This document shows positions 31,674-41,721 of a stretch of DNA of 43,815 bases, in pieces. The stretch comes from Desulfobacterales bacterium GWB2_56_26 (GTDB lineage: Bacteria; Desulfobacterota; Desulfobulbia; Desulfobulbales; Desulfocapsaceae). The DNA lies in contig MGTI01000014.1 in NCBI GenBank assembly GCA_001799365.1, positions 1 to 43,815 on the forward strand, given 5' to 3'. The notes under the pieces are model-generated. The model ran no database searches, was not told the origin of the DNA, and was given only the letters and a program-made list of their open reading frames with translations. The translations under genes and the position numbers were made by a program. Position 1 is the stretch's first letter. Each line of letters starts with the position of its first letter.

Positions 31674-34310
31674 TTAAACCATGAAGACAAACATCCCTCC
31701 CAGGGCGATGAGGAAGGTGAACGGGATTGCCAGCGCCTTCGAAGTCACCGTATCCCCGGCCATGGACCGCTCTATCACCCGGTAGGTGGCATAGAGGGAG
31801 GCGAGCAGCCCACCCATCACCGTCAGGAACTGAAGCACATAGGTGCTGTCCACGCTGATCAACCGGATATTCTCATAAACCGGCTGCATACCCAGCAACT
31901 GTTCGATATTAGGAACGATCCGCCCCGCTCCGCCGACGAAGATTTCCATGTGTACGGCCATGTAACCGCCCAGGATGAGCGGAATAATCCCGTATCCCGA
32001 AAGCGATAGCAGCAGCTTTTTGTCGATCCGCGCATAGAGCGCCTCAATCGATACCGTGAGGTAGAAGCCGACCTGGAAGAACAGAATAAGCGCAAAAAAG
32101 AGTATGCTTGCGACTCCCGCCTCAGGCAGCATCACACCCGATCCGGCAACGCTTGAAACCAGCCAGTCGACCAGTCCGGCAAACTCGCTCTGCAGGGCAA
32201 ACGGAAAAAAAATCGCCGCCATCGAGACGATGAGAAAGCTGTCCGCACTCCTGGGCGTCTCCAGAGCCCACAGCTCCTGCGGGGCAAGGCGCAGATTGAT
32301 CTGGATGGAGCTGTTGACGCAGTTCTTGACGCACTTGGCGCACATGATGCAATCCCGATTGTTATCAACCAGATACGGATGCCTGAACATCGGGCACCCG
32401 GCCATGTCGCCGTCGCCGACATAACAGGAGTGGTCCTGGCAGCGATTCAGACAGACATGTCTGTTGGAACGCAGTTCGACCACCGACGGCATCGAAAAAA
32501 TGGCGTTCACGGCCCCCAGGGGACAAATATACCGGCACCAGCTGCGCCTGGAAAACAGCACGGAAAAGAGGATGGAGCCCAAGGTGATGATCAAGATAAT
32601 GCCGCCGGTCAGATACGGATTGTGGTAGGCATCCCAGACAATCTCGACCCAGTACACCACGATACAGAGGACCGCCATGATCCAGCCGGAATAATCCTTG
32701 ATGAGCTGCGGGGTCTTGCGCTTCGGTTTGACCATGTTCTGCAGGATCGTGCCCGGCGCGGCGAGAGTGCAGACGCTGCACCAGGTTCTGGCCAGAAAAA
32801 AGAACGAGAAGAACAATACCGGCCAGCCAATGTACCAGCCGATGGTCAGCCCAAGATTGGCCTGCGGATCCCTCGGCCCGAAAAAGAGAAAGAGGACGGT
32901 GATCAGCAGCACGGTACCCACGATAAACTGGGGGACGCGGGGAAAGATCCGGCTTTCGAGAAATTTTCTGATCCAGGCGATTCTGAGGATGTTGTACTCC
33001 CACTTCCCTTCCGTTTTCGGCAGGCCGAGCAGAATCTGATCCGGGACGATCTCATCTTTTTTGGCCAGCATGACTGCCCGGCGGATCACGCTCGACAACT
33101 CGGTGAGATTGCCGGGCCAGTCGTAATTCATGAAAATCCCCAGGGTCTCCGGCGAGACCTTATGGATCTTCTTGCCGTATTCGCGGCTGAAACGGGCGAG
33201 ATAGTGCAGAACCAGCCGGGGCAGGTCCTCCTTGTGGTTGCGGAGCGGCGGGACGTGGAACTGGCAGGGCTCGAACAGGGCTAAAAGTTCGGGCAGGATT
33301 TTGCCGGTACTTTTCAAGTGGTCGATGGAATAGGTGCTGATAAAGACGATGCGCGACTGCATCGCCACCCGATTATCGCTGTCGACATGGCTATAGGTGC
33401 TGCTCTCTATGATTTTTACCAGCTTTTCCTGCAGCTCCTTCTTCATCAGGTGGATATGAGTGAATACCAGGGTGCCCCCGGTGGTCTGCTCGAAGAGCCC
33501 GGCCCGTCGGGCCTGGGCAAAGGGGAAGGCGTTCTGCTCGGTGCCGAGGAGTTTCCGCTCCAGGCGCATCGGCTCGTACTCCCGCAGATCGACCTCCCGG
33601 AACTGCCCTTCGGCCCTGCGGCTCTGCAGATGGATCTGCCTGGCGATGACCGATTTGCCGGTCCCCGCTTCTCCGGTGAGAATATACGGAGCACTGGTGG
33701 CAGCGAATTTGCCGATTATCGCCTGGGTCTTTTTGGCTGTCTTCGATTCGCGGATATCGTCGTTTTTGCGCCGGGCCAGGCGGCGCAGCTGAATGGCCGA
33801 CATGCTTTTATCCTTGAACAGGATCACATCGTCGGCCCCGGACATCTCATCCTTGCGGTGTTCGTCGCCGGGTGCATCCACCTGGTCGATGAAGGCCACC
33901 CGCAGCCGCTCCGCCAGTGCGGCATCGAGTTGCCGGTGGATTCTGCTGTTGGATAGAATGGCTATACGGAAATAGCGTTTATCGAAACAGATAACGACCA
34001 GATCGCACAGTGCCCGGACCGACAGCGACCGCGGTTTTTCCGTGAGAATGCCGGTTTCGCCGAAATGACCGCCCGGGCCGATCCTGCCGACAATCCTGGT
34101 GCCCCCGTCGTCGCGGCCGAGGAGGAGTTCGGCCTCGCCCATGGCGATGACATAGAACACCTCGCTGACATCGCCTTTCCGATAGACATACTGCCCTTCG
34201 GGGACAATCTGAACTCGGGCCACCTGGGCAAAGGAGGCGATTTCGGCGGCAGTGGCATCCCGGAAGAGGATGGAGCGCTGCAGATGTTCGGCTATGACTT
34301 CTCTTTTCAT
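31674..34310 (-). CDS. cNMP-binding / degenerate AAA+ / membrane polyferredoxin fusion
   Basis: This 878-residue protein has three unrelated parts. Residues about 10-130 are a Crp-type cyclic-nucleotide-binding domain (PEGQYVYRKGDVSEVFYVIA; GHFGETGILTEKPRSLSVRA). Residues about 185-430 are an NtrC-type AAA+ domain with intact Walker A (GEAGTGKS, 213-220). Its sigma54-contact loop GAFTGA is replaced by NAFPFA (260-265) and its Walker B acidic pair is lost (TLVFTHIHL where LFLDEIG is expected). Residues about 460-878 are a NapH/CcoG-like membrane ferredoxin with multiple membrane helices: CSVC, WCRYICPLGA, CLNRCQDHSC...GC, and a CIMCAKCVKNC cluster site (654-664). There is no DNA-binding domain. 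It probably gates membrane electron transfer by a cyclic nucleotide or redox signal (inference). Confidence 0.88.
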   Translation of the reverse strand: MKREVIAEHLQRSILFRDATAAEIASFAQVARVQIVPEGQYVYRKGDVSEVFYVIAMGEAELLLGRDDGGTRIVGRIGPGGHFGETGILTEKPRSLSVRALCDLVVICFDKRYFRIAILSNSRIHRQLDAALAERLRVAFIDQVDAPGDEHRKDEMSGADDVILFKDKSMSAIQLRRLARRKNDDIRESKTAKKTQAIIGKFAATSAPYILTGEAGTGKSVIARQIHLQSRRAEGQFREVDLREYEPMRLERKLLGTEQNAFPFAQARRAGLFEQTTGGTLVFTHIHLMKKELQEKLVKIIESSTYSHVDSDNRVAMQSRIVFISTYSIDHLKSTGKILPELLALFEPCQFHVPPLRNHKEDLPRLVLHYLARFSREYGKKIHKVSPETLGIFMNYDWPGNLTELSSVIRRAVMLAKKDEIVPDQILLGLPKTEGKWEYNILRIAWIRKFLESRIFPRVPQFIVGTVLLITVLFLFFGPRDPQANLGLTIGWYIGWPVLFFSFFFLARTWCSVCTLAAPGTILQNMVKPKRKTPQLIKDYSGWIMAVLCIVVYWVEIVWDAYHNPYLTGGIILIITLGSILFSVLFSRRSWCRYICPLGAVNAIFSMPSVVELRSNRHVCLNRCQDHSCYVGDGDMAGCPMFRHPYLVDNNRDCIMCAKCVKNCVNSSIQINLRLAPQELWALETPRSADSFLIVSMAAIFFPFALQSEFAGLVDWLVSSVAGSGVMLPEAGVASILFFALILFFQVGFYLTVSIEALYARIDKKLLLSLSGYGIIPLILGGYMAVHMEIFVGGAGRIVPNIEQLLGMQPVYENIRLISVDSTYVLQFLTVMGGLLASLYATYRVIERSMAGDTVTSKALAIPFTFLIALGGMFVFMV

Positions 34311-34374
34311 ACAACGTTGTCTGCCGCACCGGCGGGTAAACCGGCGGCAGCCTTATCGACAGGTCGGGAGCCCG

Positions 34375-35292
34375 TCAGATTTGCAAATGACGCTCGATTA
34401 CCTCGGCGATGAGCGGGGCCACGGAATAGACGTCGAGCAGATCGTCGCTTTCCCGTCCCGGATAGGTGTCCGATCCCATCACCCGCGAGATAGGCCCTTC
34501 CCGGAACTTTTTCATGGAGTCGCCTGCCATCACCAGATGGGTGGCGTGGGCCACAACTTCTTTTGCCCCCGCCTCCAGGCACCGGGTCGCGGTCTGCAGG
34601 ATCGAGCCGCCGGTGCGGATCATATCGTCGCAGATTATCACCGTCTTCCCTCGCACGGCGCTCGAAACCTGACCGACGATGGTCTTGTCGGTATCGTAGC
34701 GGTCTTTATCCGCCGCGGTATGAGGGCAATTCAAAATGCTCGCGAGTCGGGCGATCCTCTTGGAAAAACCGTAGTCGGGAGAAACCAGCACGTAATTCTG
34801 CAGCCCACTCTTTCTGATTTTTTCAATAACCAGATCGTCGGTCCAGACATGCTTGGTGCTGACCTCGCCGCCATGGGCATGGAGAACCGCCTCGGAGTGG
34901 AGATCGATAAAGGCGACGAAATCCGGCCGTGCCCGGAAAATCTGCCGGGTCCTGGTTATGCCTTTCGGGATCTCGTGGGAATTGGGTTTGGCCCTCTCCA
35001 TGGTGGAATAGCCGAGAAACGGAATGACGACATTGATCGATGCGGCATTCCAGTATCTCGCCCCTGTGATGAGGTCGAGCAATTCCTGCTGGGAGGAGTC
35101 GTCATGGGTCACGCCGACAATGACCAGATCCTTGCCGGAAATGGACTGGGGGAAGGCATGGTAGCGTTCCCCGTCGGCAAAGCGCTTACCGATCATCTCG
35201 GTGAAGGGAACCCACATCCGCTCCGCCACTTTGAAACCCAGTTCGGTGGATGCTTCGTTCGCCACCAGAATGACATTTTCCTTCTTGGTCAT
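34375..35292 (-). CDS. Divergent ribose-phosphate pyrophosphokinase
   Basis: This 305-residue PRPP-synthetase-like enzyme has RFADGERYHAFPQSISGKD near residues 35-55, VIPFLGYSTMERAKP, a FIDLHSEAVLHAHGG stretch, and the PRPP-binding loop VIICDDMIRTGGSILQTATR. It should make PRPP from ribose 5-phosphate and ATP, the precursor for histidine, purines and pyrimidines. The sequence departs from canonical bacterial Prs (flexible-loop and allosteric segments differ), so it may be a class-II-like or specialised enzyme, with a standard Prs elsewhere. It lies in a minus-strand run with leuB, rsmG and hisD; the histidine link fits PRPP supply. Confidence 0.85.
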   Translation of the reverse strand: MTKKENVILVANEASTELGFKVAERMWVPFTEMIGKRFADGERYHAFPQSISGKDLVIVGVTHDDSSQQELLDLITGARYWNAASINVVIPFLGYSTMERAKPNSHEIPKGITRTRQIFRARPDFVAFIDLHSEAVLHAHGGEVSTKHVWTDDLVIEKIRKSGLQNYVLVSPDYGFSKRIARLASILNCPHTAADKDRYDTDKTIVGQVSSAVRGKTVIICDDMIRTGGSILQTATRCLEAGAKEVVAHATHLVMAGDSMKKFREGPISRVMGSDTYPGRESDDLLDVYSVAPLIAEVIERHLQI

Positions 35293-35346
35293 AGCCGCCC
35301 CGTCTCCGGAGAACGGGCTGCACCCGTCCCCCGGCAGTTTGCAGAT

Positions 35347-36435
<1,089 letters not shown>

Positions 36436-36486
36436 TTATTGTTCGGAAAAATAAGCACTTGTGCAAACAGAGATTACATCGTTGCC

Positions 36487-36546
36487 GTAGGGGCGACAAA
36501 TTTTTCACCCATTCATCGTTGCGGGCGAAAGATTTTTCGCCCCTAC
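36487..36546. repeat. REP-like palindromes, family A, locus 3
   Basis: GTAGGGGCGACAAATTTTTCACCC (36487-36510) and GGGCGAAAGATTTTTCGCCC with CTAC (36523-36546), arranged head to head. The second unit matches locus 1 at 19232-19255 base for base over its core. It lies between rsmG and leuB. Confidence 0.75.
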
Positions 36547-36554
36547 ACCACCCC

Positions 36555-37214
36555 TCATCGCCGGTCGAACGTCAAAAGAAAACGTCTTGCCCCCGAAAAA
36601 GGCAGAACACACTCCCTGACATCCGCCAGTTTGAATGCAGACCGTTCGACTACTGCGGAGGCGGCCGCCAATTCTTCCCGCCACTTTGGCCCTTTCATCA
36701 GGATCACTTGGGGGGAAGATGCTGAAAATCTCTCTACCATCGCCAGAAAAGCCCCAACCTCCGTAACCGCCCGCCCGGTGATATGGGTAAACGGCCGGGC
36801 GGCGGGCAACCGATCTTCATCTTCGACCCGGCAGCCGAGAATGGTTACATCTTTCAACCCTAAGGTCCGCACAATATGGCCGAGAAAACTGACCCTCTTT
36901 TCCCTCGGTTCAACCAAAGTGACGGTCAGTTCCGGCCGCACAGCCTTGCAGACCAGCCCGGGAAAACCCGCGCCGGTGCCGATGTCGAGCAGGTGGCAGC
37001 CAGACTCTGCCAAAAGCGGCAGGAGCGTCAGGGAATCGACAAAGTGATTTTCGACGATCTCTTCATCGGTTGCCGATTTGGCGATGAGGTTGACCTTTTT
37101 GCTCCATTTTTTCAGTTCGCTGAAATAGGTAGCCAAACGGTCGATCGATTGAGCAGGTACGGCGATTTCGAGCTTCTCAAGGCCTGCCGTCAGTTGCGCC
37201 GCAAAACCTGCCAT
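36555..37214 (-). CDS. rsmG: 16S rRNA (guanine-N7) methyltransferase
   Basis: This 219-residue RsmG (GidB) methylates G527 of 16S rRNA using S-adenosylmethionine. Motifs: WSKKVNLIAKSATDEEIVEN HF-type opening (NHFVDSL), the SAM site LLDIGTGAGFPGLVCK, and TLVEPREKRVSFLGHIVRTL. I start at the ATG at 37214, which overlaps the hisD stop (TGATG), rather than the GTG one codon earlier; coupled translation with hisD is likely. The usual partner genes (gidA, parAB) are absent. Confidence 0.95.
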   Translation of the reverse strand: MAGFAAQLTAGLEKLEIAVPAQSIDRLATYFSELKKWSKKVNLIAKSATDEEIVENHFVDSLTLLPLLAESGCHLLDIGTGAGFPGLVCKAVRPELTVTLVEPREKRVSFLGHIVRTLGLKDVTILGCRVEDEDRLPAARPFTHITGRAVTEVGAFLAMVERFSASSPQVILMKGPKWREELAAASAVVERSAFKLADVRECVLPFSGARRFLLTFDRR

Positions 37215-38521
37215 CACTTCCCGAGCCGGACCGCGATGGAGCCGGCATGCGCGCCCAGCCCTTCGAGCCTGGCAAGACGCATGATATGTTCGCCGTCGGC
37301 GGCAAGCGCTCCGGCCGAATAGCTGATCACCGAACTCTTCTTCAGAAAGGTCTCAACGCCCAGGGCCGAGGCAAATCTGGCCGTGCCCATGGTCGGCAGG
37401 ACGTGATTGGGTCCGGCAAAGTAATCCCCCGCCGCCTCCGGGGTGTTGTGACCGAGGAAGATCGCTCCGGCATGACGGATATGGGGGACCTGGGCCCAGG
37501 GGTCGGCGATCATCAGTTCGAGATGCTCGATGGCAATGGCATTGGCCATCTCGATTGCTTCATCAAGGCTTTCGACAATGAGGATCACCCCGCGGTTTTG
37601 AAGGGCCGTGCGGGCAATCTCTTCCCGGGCCAGCAACGGCAACTGCCGATCGAGCTCGGCCAGGACCTGGTCCGCCAAGGGGGCATGGGTGGTGACAAGG
37701 ATCGCCAGCGCCAGCGGATCGTGTTCCGCCTGAGCGAGCATGTCTGCCGCGACACTGGCGGCGGCGGCAGTCGCATCGGCGACAATCAACACCTCGGAAG
37801 GGCCGGCGATCATGTCGATCCGCACCATCCCGGAAACCTGGCTTTTTGCCTCGGTGACGTACTGGTTGCCGGGCCCGACGATGACATCGACCTTGGGGAT
37901 AGTCTCAGTGCCGAAGGCCAAAGCCCCGATGGCCCAGGCCGAGCCGGCCTTGTAGATTTCGGTGATGCCGATCTCCTGGGCGGCCACCAGCAGGTGCGGG
38001 CTGACCCTGCCGTCGGCTCCTGGAGGAGTTACCATCACCCGTTGATTGACGCCGGCGATACCTGCCGGGATGCCATTCATCAGCACCGAGGAGACGAGCG
38101 GCGTCGAGCCGCCTTTGCCGCCTGGAACGTAGAGTCCGGCCGAATCGACCGGACGCACCAGCCGGCCGACAATGGTTCCGTCTTCGCGGGTCTGCAGCCA
38201 GGAATCCTCCATCTCCCGCTCGTGAAAGGACTGGATGCGTTCGATTGCCCGAGCCAGGGTGTCGAGAAACTCCTCGTCCACGAGGGTGTAGGCCTCCTGC
38301 AGTTCCGCGGCACTGACCTGCAGCTGCCCGGCCGTCAGGTTCGGGGCATCGTACTTGCGGCATAAGGCAAGCACCGCCTCATCTTTCTTATCTCTCACCG
38401 CCTGCAGGATCTCGCTCACCGCATCCCGGCAGGAATTGTCGGCAGGCTGGAATCGATCGAGCAACCCCTGCAGGGTTTTTTCGCCTTCCGGGCTGCCTAT
38501 GGAAACCGGTGTAATCAACAT
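37214..38521 (-). CDS. hisD: Histidinol dehydrogenase
   Basis: This 435-residue enzyme catalyses the last two steps of histidine synthesis (L-histidinol to L-histidine, NAD, zinc). Motifs: RPVDSAGLYVPGGKGGSTPL, VMTPPGADGRVS-like (VMVTPPGADG), VIVGPGNQYVTEAKSQVSGM, IDMIAGPSEVLIVAD, the zinc-site stretch LLAQAEHDPLA, and IFLGHNTPEAAGDYFAGPNH. GAGGAAATA precedes the ATG, and a good promoter lies about 130 bases upstream. It is followed without a gap by rsmG. Confidence 0.97.
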   Translation of the reverse strand: MLITPVSIGSPEGEKTLQGLLDRFQPADNSCRDAVSEILQAVRDKKDEAVLALCRKYDAPNLTAGQLQVSAAELQEAYTLVDEEFLDTLARAIERIQSFHEREMEDSWLQTREDGTIVGRLVRPVDSAGLYVPGGKGGSTPLVSSVLMNGIPAGIAGVNQRVMVTPPGADGRVSPHLLVAAQEIGITEIYKAGSAWAIGALAFGTETIPKVDVIVGPGNQYVTEAKSQVSGMVRIDMIAGPSEVLIVADATAAAASVAADMLAQAEHDPLALAILVTTHAPLADQVLAELDRQLPLLAREEIARTALQNRGVILIVESLDEAIEMANAIAIEHLELMIADPWAQVPHIRHAGAIFLGHNTPEAAGDYFAGPNHVLPTMGTARFASALGVETFLKKSSVISYSAGALAADGEHIMRLARLEGLGAHAGSIAVRLGK

Positions 38522-38648
38522 TATTTCCTCATCGAATATTTCGAAGCGGGATATATTCCGCTAGTAATTTGAACAACTTGCACAAGTAACCCGGTTAGTT
38601 ATACCAAACCCGGGCAAACAGGACCGCACTATACGTCATTTCAGCCAA

Positions 38649-38677
38649 ATTATAAAGACCTGCGGCCGCTAATTCAA
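38649..38677 (-). promoter_or_regulatory. Sigma70-type promoter of the hisD-rsmG run
   Basis: On the minus strand TTGAAT, exactly 17 bases, then a perfect TATAAT. It would give hisD a leader of about 120 bases. No histidine leader peptide was seen in it. Confidence 0.7.
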
Positions 38678-38759
38678 CATTTCGCCCAGTGCTTTATTTT
38701 GTCGGGAAAAGACTTACTATTTACAAGCCATAAGGATTATGGTTCTTTTTAAAAAGTTT

Positions 38760-38798
38760 GGGCGGTTAAGGGGTGCGAATGACCGCTTAAAACCGCCC
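38760..38798 (+). promoter_or_regulatory. Hairpin in the leader of the ahbD-hemE operon
   Basis: GGGCGGTT and AACCGCCC pair perfectly, with further AAG/CTT pairing inside. It ends 24 bases before the ahbD start and 13 before its AAGGAG site. It could control translation or protect the mRNA end. Confidence 0.5.
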
Positions 38799-38821
38799 GT
38801 TATTCAGCAAGAAGGAGTTGT

Positions 38822-39895
38822 ATGGAGTTCCAACCGAAATGGATAGCCTGGGAGATCACCCGGCGCTGCAATCTCAAATGCGTGCACTGCCGTTCGTCGT
38901 CGGCTCTGGAAGTCGCCGGCCACCCGGATTTCTCCCTGGCCGAGGCCAAAACCGTCATCGACAACATCGCCTCGTACGCCAGCCCCGTGCTGGTTCTCTC
39001 CGGGGGTGAGCCGCTGTTACGCGAGGACGTCTTCGATATTGCCCGGTACGGCACCGACAAGGGCTTTCGCATGTGTCTTGCCACCAACGGCACGCTGGTT
39101 ACCGATGCGGTATGCGCCCGAATCAAGGACGCCGAACTCCGGATGGTGTCGCTCAGTCTCGACGGGGCGACCGCCGCAACCCACGACAATTTCCGCAACG
39201 AGAAAGGGGCATTCGCCGGGACCATGGAGGCGATCCGGCTATTCAAAAAACACAACATCCCTTTCCTGGTCAATTCCTCCTTCACCATCCGCAACCGTCA
39301 CGAGATCCCCGAAATATACCGGCTGGTAAAATCCCTCGGGGCGACCGCCTGGTACATGTTCATGATCGTGCCGACCGGCCGCGGCGAAGATATCATGACG
39401 GAACTCATCCCCGAAGATGTCTATGACGAAATCCTGGCCTGGCATCACGAGGTGGAAAAACAGGAAGACGAGCTGCTGATGCGGCCGACCTGCGCCCCCC
39501 ACTACTACCGGATCGTTCGTCAGAAGGCCAAAGAGGAAGGGGAAAAAGTCAAGCACCGGACCCTGAAGTTTTCGACCGGCGGCTCGAAAGGGTGTCTTGC
39601 CGGCCAGCTCATCTGCCTGATCGATGTCGACGGCGAGGTCCAACCGTGCAGCTACTTTCCGAAGTCGGCAGGCAATATTAAGCAGATGCCTTTCAAGGAA
39701 ATCTGGGAGAATTCCGAGCTCTTCCTCTCGCTCCGCGATTTTAAAAGTTACAAGGACAACTGCGGCAAGTGCGAATATGTCGGCGTCTGCGGCGGCTGCA
39801 GGGCCCGCGCCTATGCCATGACCGGCGACTATCTCGCCCAGGAGCCGTTTTGCAGCTATATTCCAAGGCAAATTGTCAAAAAAGAACCCTATTAA
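38822..39895 (+). CDS. ahbD: Haem biosynthesis radical SAM protein AhbD-like
   Basis: This 357-residue radical SAM enzyme has [20 protein letters not shown] near residue 10 (the CxxxCxxC binding the SAM [4Fe-4S] cluster), [18 protein letters not shown], and a C-terminal SPASM/twitch region with several cysteines ([39 protein letters not shown]). The short N-terminus and W-E-x-T-R-R-C-N-L-x-C-x-H-C-R are typical of AhbD (NirJ2-like), which converts Fe-coproporphyrin III to haem b in sulfate reducers and methanogens; AhbC is usually longer at the N-terminus. The hemE neighbour 30 bases downstream supports a haem role. AGAAGGAGTTGT fixes the start. Confidence 0.85.
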   Translation: MEFQPKWIAWEITRRCNLKCVHCRSSSALEVAGHPDFSLAEAKTVIDNIASYASPVLVLSGGEPLLREDVFDIARYGTDKGFRMCLATNGTLVTDAVCARIKDAELRMVSLSLDGATAATHDNFRNEKGAFAGTMEAIRLFKKHNIPFLVNSSFTIRNRHEIPEIYRLVKSLGATAWYMFMIVPTGRGEDIMTELIPEDVYDEILAWHHEVEKQEDELLMRPTCAPHYYRIVRQKAKEEGEKVKHRTLKFSTGGSKGCLAGQLICLIDVDGEVQPCSYFPKSAGNIKQMPFKEIWENSELFLSLRDFKSYKDNCGKCEYVGVCGGCRARAYAMTGDYLAQEPFCSYIPRQIVKKEPY

Positions 39896-39925
39896 CTCAT
39901 TTCCGCCATCATACACATAAATAAT

Positions 39926-40945
39926 ATGAACGATACCTTTCTGAAAGCCTGCCGTGGTGAAAAAACAGCCTACACTCCGATCTGGATAATGCGCCAGGCG
40001 GGACGCTATCTCCCCGACTACCAGAAGGTCCGGGAGAACGTTACCTTTCTTGAACTGTGCAAGACCCCGGAACTCTGTGTGGAAGTGACGATGCAGCCGG
40101 TGGATCTTCTCGGTGTGGACGCCGCGATCCTGTTTTCGGATATTCTCATCCTCATGGAGGCGATGGGCGCAACGCTGCAATTCCATGAAGGCCGCGGACC
40201 GATCTTTCATCACACCATACGGGATCAGGTGGCTCTCGACCGGCTGATCGTTCCCGATGCCGACGAGGCGACATGGTTTGTCATGGAGACTATCCGGTTG
40301 CTGCGAAAAGAGCTGCAGGTGCCGCTGATCGGCTTTGCCGGCGCGCCGTTTACCTGTGCGACCTACCTGATCGAAGGCGGTTCCTCCAAGGTATTCTGGG
40401 AAACAAAAAAAATGATGTACCGGGAGCCGGAGCTATTCCACAACCTGATGGCCAAGATCACCGACAGCACCATTTTCTACCTTCAGGCCCAGGCGCGAGC
40501 TGGCGCCCAGGCGCTGCAGCTCTTCGACTCGTGGGTGGGGATTCTTGGCCCCGACGATTTTGCCGAATTTGCCCTGCCTTATGTGCAAAGGATCATGGCG
40601 GCGCTGAAGCCGTACGATGTCCCGCTTATTTATTTTGCCAACAATGGCGCAACCCTGCTCGATCTCTCGGTCACCTCGGGTGCCGACGTCATCGGCCTCG
40701 ACTGGCGGATTCCCATCGGCGAAGCGATCAAAAAAGTCGGCGGCAAGGCGGTCCAGGGCAACCTCGATCCCTTCGCCCTCCTGCTGCCCAAGGACCGGCT
40801 GCGCGAGCGGATCGGCAGGTTACTGAAAGACGCCGAAGGCGCCCATGGCCATATCTTCAACCTCGGCCACGGCATTCACCAGTTCACCCCGCCCGAACAG
40901 GCCAAATTTTGCGTAGATACTGTCCATGAGCTGAGCAGCAGATGA
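39926..40945 (+). CDS. hemE: Uroporphyrinogen decarboxylase
   Basis: This 339-residue enzyme decarboxylates uroporphyrinogen III to coproporphyrinogen III. Signature motifs are clear: the first HemE box PIWIMRQAGRYLPDYQKVRE and the second GFAGAPFTCATYLIEGG, plus LFSDILILMEAMG, FDSWVGILGPDDFAEFALPY, and GNLDPFALL and LGHGI near the end. Length and active-site order are normal. It starts 30 bases after ahbD and overlaps the HD gene by 4 bases (ATGA). Confidence 0.97.
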   Translation: MNDTFLKACRGEKTAYTPIWIMRQAGRYLPDYQKVRENVTFLELCKTPELCVEVTMQPVDLLGVDAAILFSDILILMEAMGATLQFHEGRGPIFHHTIRDQVALDRLIVPDADEATWFVMETIRLLRKELQVPLIGFAGAPFTCATYLIEGGSSKVFWETKKMMYREPELFHNLMAKITDSTIFYLQAQARAGAQALQLFDSWVGILGPDDFAEFALPYVQRIMAALKPYDVPLIYFANNGATLLDLSVTSGADVIGLDWRIPIGEAIKKVGGKAVQGNLDPFALLLPKDRLRERIGRLLKDAEGAHGHIFNLGHGIHQFTPPEQAKFCVDTVHELSSR

Positions 40946-41565
40946 GAAGTGCGGCTACGCCGTCAGGAAATTCCATGCATAAACAGATCCCGTCCATAAG
41001 CCAATGTCTCGAATATATCGATCGCTACGAGATGCTCGACAACATCCGGGATCACTCCATCATGGTCGCAAGAGTAGCGGGGACGCTGGCTGACGGGCTG
41101 CGGCAAAGCGGCCGGGCCACGGCCCCCCTGCCGAACCGGGCGGAGGTGACGGCCGGGGCCTTGCTCCACGACATCGCCAAGACCATGTGCCTGCAGACAA
41201 CCTGCAATCATGCCGAGGTCGGACAGCGGATCTGTGTTGAGCTCGGCTATCCCGAGATCGGCGAGATCGTGGCGGAACATGTGATCCTCAAAACCTTCAC
41301 CGTCGACCGCTATGCGCAAGGGCTCTTCAGCGCCAAAGAACTCGTCTTCTATGCCGACAAACGGGTGCTCCACGACCGGGTGGTACCGCTTGCGTCCCGA
41401 CTCGACTATATTCTGGAACGATACGGCGAAGGCAATCCGCTGCGGGAAAAATATATCCGGCTGAACTTTCAACGCACCCTCGATCTGGAAAAATTCCTTT
41501 TCCGCTTCCTCGACTTCACACCCGCAACCGTCATGCCGCAGGTGTTCGTGGTAGATCCCATCTGA
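40942..41565 (+). CDS. HD-domain phosphohydrolase-like protein
   Basis: This protein of about 207 residues has the HD metal-site pattern: IRDHSIMVARVAGTLADGL (first His), AGALLHDIAKT (HD), and CNHAEVGQRICVELGYPEIG with EIVAEHVIL. HD proteins hydrolyse phosphoesters such as nucleotides; the substrate is not evident. The ATG at 40942 overlaps the hemE stop (ATGA), implying translational coupling; an ATG 11 codons later (40975) is also possible. Its place after hemE suggests a haem-related or housekeeping role, but the link is only positional. Confidence 0.85.
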   Translation: MRSAATPSGNSMHKQIPSISQCLEYIDRYEMLDNIRDHSIMVARVAGTLADGLRQSGRATAPLPNRAEVTAGALLHDIAKTMCLQTTCNHAEVGQRICVELGYPEIGEIVAEHVILKTFTVDRYAQGLFSAKELVFYADKRVLHDRVVPLASRLDYILERYGEGNPLREKYIRLNFQRTLDLEKFLFRFLDFTPATVMPQVFVVDPI

Positions 41566-41680
41566 CCCTCTCTGTACCAATTTTGCAGAAGGTTTTTTGA
41601 CCCGAGTCCGGTTCACCCTACCGATGCAGCGGCAAAGCCCTCAATTTGCAAAATAAAAACAGTATTTGGTCGGACCATAC

Positions 41681-41721
41681 TTGACACCCACGAGAATTAC
41701 TGGAATAACATTACAGTAATT
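41681..41721 (+). promoter_or_regulatory. Promoter with overlapping palindromic operator before aapJ
   Basis: TTGACA (41681-41686) and TAACAT (41706-41711) are spaced by 19 bases, slightly long. A perfect inverted repeat, AATTACTG (41695-41702) and CAGTAATT (41714-41721), surrounds the -10. This geometry fits a repressor operator. The transporter gene starts 124 bases downstream. Confidence 0.5.

Noticed and set aside
31674-34310. Annotating the fusion as a sigma54-dependent transcriptional activator
   Set aside because: GAFTGA and the Walker B acids are missing and there is no DNA-binding domain, so the name would mislead.
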